Source: Hypomesus transpacificus
Lineage: Eukaryota; Chordata; Actinopteri; Osmeriformes; Osmeridae
Assembly (NCBI RefSeq): GCF_021917145.1
Contig: NC_061070.1
Coordinates: 18,878,959 to 18,942,958 of the forward strand
Direction of reading: 5' to 3'
DNA: 64,000 bases
Positions 61,182-64,000 of this stretch are shown piece by piece. Every line of letters starts with the position of its first letter. Position 1 is the first letter of the stretch. The notes under the pieces are model-generated. The model was not told the origin of the DNA. It worked only from the letters and a program-made list of their open reading frames with translations, and made no database searches. The translations under genes and the position numbers were made by a program.

Positions 61182-64000
61182 ATGGGCTGGCAGAAACCAG
61201 GCTGGTTGATCACCGTTACTTTACTCGGGCTTGCGGTATCGGTGCAGAGTATCACACGGGGAGATTTCTTTCCATTCGGTGTCACCGCTGGAGACCAGTT
61301 GCTGGAACAAGGGAATGACCAAACGCACCAACTCACCCTAGACAAACCTGTATTGTTTTACGATGGAAAATTCAAGAAGATTTATGTAAGTTCACAACAT
61401 TCTTGAAAGAGTATCGTAACAAGTAACTAATTTGACAGTCAAATAGTGACTATAGGTAATGTTGACATAAAATGAGCAGCTGCGCATTTATTATAAGGGT
61501 CACGAGTACACCGGGGACGGCACGCCGCTTATTTCTGCTCTTCGTTTGAAAAAAGACATAATTAAAATGACAACACCACATATGTTCTGATCATTCATTT
61601 CTATGAATCTTTTCTAAGGCATGAGCACACATGAACAATCATGTTGCGTTGCTAATACTTTATATTTGGTTGTGGAAATAACGTAGTCCCAACATTTCAG
61701 GTTATCATTTTACTGTTGCCCCTGAGGCTAAAGTACTGAAATGACCTGGTTTTGCAATCTACTCAAGTAATTCATGTTAAACTCCTACATGGGTTTGCAA
61801 CACTTAGACACACTATTGTAAAGCAATATGTGACTTGTATAACACTTTGCCCCAATGAAACACCCCACAACCTCCCGGACCAAATGATTTAGAATAACAA
61901 ATGAGTCAAATTGAAACAGACTTTTTGATGTTTTCATCAACCTAATTCTCACAGTGTGCAGTCATTGTGGAGCATGTTTAATTGCCCAAGAGCAATTGCA
62001 ACAGCATAAAGGAAAAGCTGTGGTATTGTGCTGGTCAGACAAACGGCTCTTTATCTTCCTGATTCTGCTTTACAAAGGAAGAAATGCTGCATCCTTTCTC
62101 TAATGGTGTTGTGGATTAAGGCCAGCTATCAGAATAGTTTCATACTATAGATCAGAGAGATAAACATGCTACATGGTGGAGGAACATCTGAGCAGGAGAG
62201 GTTTTATTGACATCAAGAAAGATTTGTCAGATTTATTCCATCAGAAAGTGATTAAGAGACTTTAAATCAAATGGCAAACATCAAAGTGTTGAATGATTTT
62301 CCTGTGCTCCAAGACACCCTTCAAGAGCATATCATTAATCACAGACACTTTCTCGAAAGTAGGAGAGCTAAATTCTTTCATACTCAGCATAGAACAGTGA
62401 GTCAGTACCTGTCCTAAACTGTCTGAGCCCACTGGGGAAATAGTCATGCTTTGTGAAGCAGACATGTTGATTATCATGTCTGGAAAAAGTGAGTGCCTTT
62501 GAGTTCAATATTTCATACAGAAAAATATGTCAACAGATATTTTCTCAACTTTATCTAGCATTTAAACAGGAAGTTCTCCTAATAAAGGTTTCTGTGCGAT
62601 CTTGGGGATCTCTGGAGCTGGATATTTGAGGTTTGGACAGGAAGCGCCCCCATCTGTGGCCAGGAATAGTTGTTGTGTTCTCTTTACACAGGAAGGAGCA
62701 CAAATGTGTTTTTGCCATGAGCTGAGCTTCTTTACAAGCACAGCACGGGTTCATACGGAAAGTTCCAACTCTGTAGAACGGTGTATTAAACCACGTCTTG
62801 TTGTTTCATGTGTTTACATAGGACTGACCTGGATCATTAGCTCAACTTGTTTTCAATGGAGATCAAAGTGGAGCGGCTGTCCTGTTGACCTGTATGCGTC
62901 GTAAAAAACCATAAGTCACATGCTTAGTTTTTGCAGGTTGACTGAAAGTATGTTTCACCTTTCAGCTCAACACCAACGGCTTTGTTGCCACGGCCAAGCC
63001 GAGCAGTGAAGCGACATACCTGGGCAAGATGCCGGCTGGGTTCGGCATGATCGCAGCTCTGCATGGGGACCTGGACACGAGTGACGGGGTGGGCAAGGTG
63101 TACTTCCGCCAGGACGCCAGCGTGTCTACCTTGCAGCAGGCAGCAGACCACATCAACAGGGCCTTCCCGGAGGATGATGAGGTGGAGCCCATCCACGTCC
63201 TGGTGGTGACCTGGGCAGACGTGGCCTCCTACCAGCCCCACAGCAGAGGAGACAGCCTGGACAGTGTGGACAAGGAGGTGAGCTCATCCGGACTGGTGTG
63301 CCATTGTCAGCCAGTGATATTCCGAATCGTGACCGACAACTTACAGAATGTGTTATCTCTTTCCCCGTGAACATCTCGTCGCACAGAGAAACACCTTCCA
63401 GCTGGTGATTGCTTCCTTGGAGAGGGCTTCTTTTGCCATCCTTCTCTACCCGAGGAAAGGGCTGCAGTTTGTCTCCACGCCTGTGAGGGGCAATAGTGAG
63501 ATCCTGCAGGCCGGCTTCAGTAAGGGCCTGGTGAGCTCCTTCCTGTTCAGCAGGCAGGGGCCGTACTACCGCACCACCACAAACCACGAGACGTCTGTCA
63601 GGGCTCTAGCTGAGTAAGCCTATTGTCTCTGCCGCATTTTGTCTCTTGCGCTTCCAAACTCATCACACTTTTCATCGTTTTTCAATGTCTCCCTCTCCCT
63701 CTCTCTCTCTCTCCCTCCCTCTCTCCCTTTCTCTCTGTCTCTCTGTCTCTCCAGGGAGACAAACTCTGGCCAGCGAGGTGTTTGGGTGTACGAGATGGGC
63801 ACCTCTCCGTATTTCACAGACGTGGCCCCAGGCGAGGTGACAGACCTGCCCACGGAGGGCTCTCTGTACCCTGACCAGCAGGAGGTGGAGTACCCCCCCT
63901 ACCATCCAGCCCCGGACCCCCAGGAGGAGGGCCCTGTCGGGGGCCAGATCCCCATCCACACTGTCCAGTTCCAGCCCCAGCAACCCCACTACCAGCCACA
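61182..64000 (+). CDS. nid1: Nidogen-1, N-terminal exons 1-4, cut by window end
   Basis: Nidogen-1 is a secreted basement-membrane glycoprotein that links laminin and collagen IV networks. Exons 61182-61385, 62966-63277, 63387-63613 and 63755-beyond 64000; phases agree and about 329 residues are present of roughly 1,250. Residues 1-23 form a signal peptide (GWLITVTLLGLAVSVQS). The NIDO domain follows, from FFPFGVTAGD through LNTNGFVAT, GDLDTSDGVGKVYFRQD, VLVVTWADV and RNTFQLV to GQRGVWVYE, as in the G1 globule. The last part, from TDVAPGEV, is the acidic/proline-rich link between G1 and G2. NID2 is the alternative; the adjacent gpr137b favours NID1, as in human. The exon 4 acceptor follows a long CT tract. 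Confidence 0.93.
61386..62965. other. nid1 intron 1
   Basis: 1.58 kb of intronic DNA with no repeat array or recognisable exon. Confidence 0.6.

Overview
The window is nuclear genomic DNA of a ray-finned fish, almost certainly a teleost. The genes are vertebrate, split by GT-AG introns, and most of the sequence is intron or intergenic DNA full of dispersed fish-type elements (tRNA-derived SINEs with a LINE-like tail, fold-back hAT-like elements) and very many minisatellites. The species cannot be fixed from sequence alone. All gene calls come from reading translated exons and checking that splice phases agree; no database search was possible.

Layout. 1-6.4 kb is repeat-rich DNA inside the 3' part of DISC1, with nested transposon remnants and no exon that I recognise. 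6.4-22.4 kb (minus) holds the first nine coding exons of disc1; its 3' exons lie outside the window or were not recognised. 24.3-30.6 kb (minus) holds complete tsnax (six exons, 279 residues) with a poly(A) signal. 32.0-46.0 kb (plus) holds complete egln1/PHD2 (five exons, 365 residues, catalytic triad intact) with a poly(A) signal. 48.6-52.3 kb (plus) holds two tandem short pentraxin (CRP/SAP-like) genes; the first has a frameshift, the second is intact (230 residues). 53.8-57.5 kb (minus) holds complete gpr137b (seven exons, 379 residues). 61.2-64.0 kb (plus) holds the first four exons of nid1, cut by the window end.

The order EGLN1-TSNAX-DISC1, with EGLN1 and TSNAX head to head, and the neighbouring pair GPR137B-NID1 both match human chromosome 1q42-43, although the two blocks lie some megabases apart in human. 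This supports the names. The products do not form one pathway: a neuronal/centrosomal scaffold (DISC1), an RNase subunit of C3PO (TSNAX), the oxygen sensor that marks HIF-alpha for destruction (EGLN1), secreted acute-phase-type lectins (pentraxins), a lysosomal seven-helix protein (GPR137B) and a basement-membrane glycoprotein (NID1).

I found no new biological system. The least ordinary features are minisatellites that have grown out of, or run into, functional gene signals: the tsnax exon 5 splice donor, the acceptors of disc1 exon 6 and gpr137b exon 6, and the gpr137b stop codon. Next are the pentraxin pair, with a sharp identity boundary and an inverted repeat around the broken copy, and a possible unrecognised small gene between tsnax and egln1.
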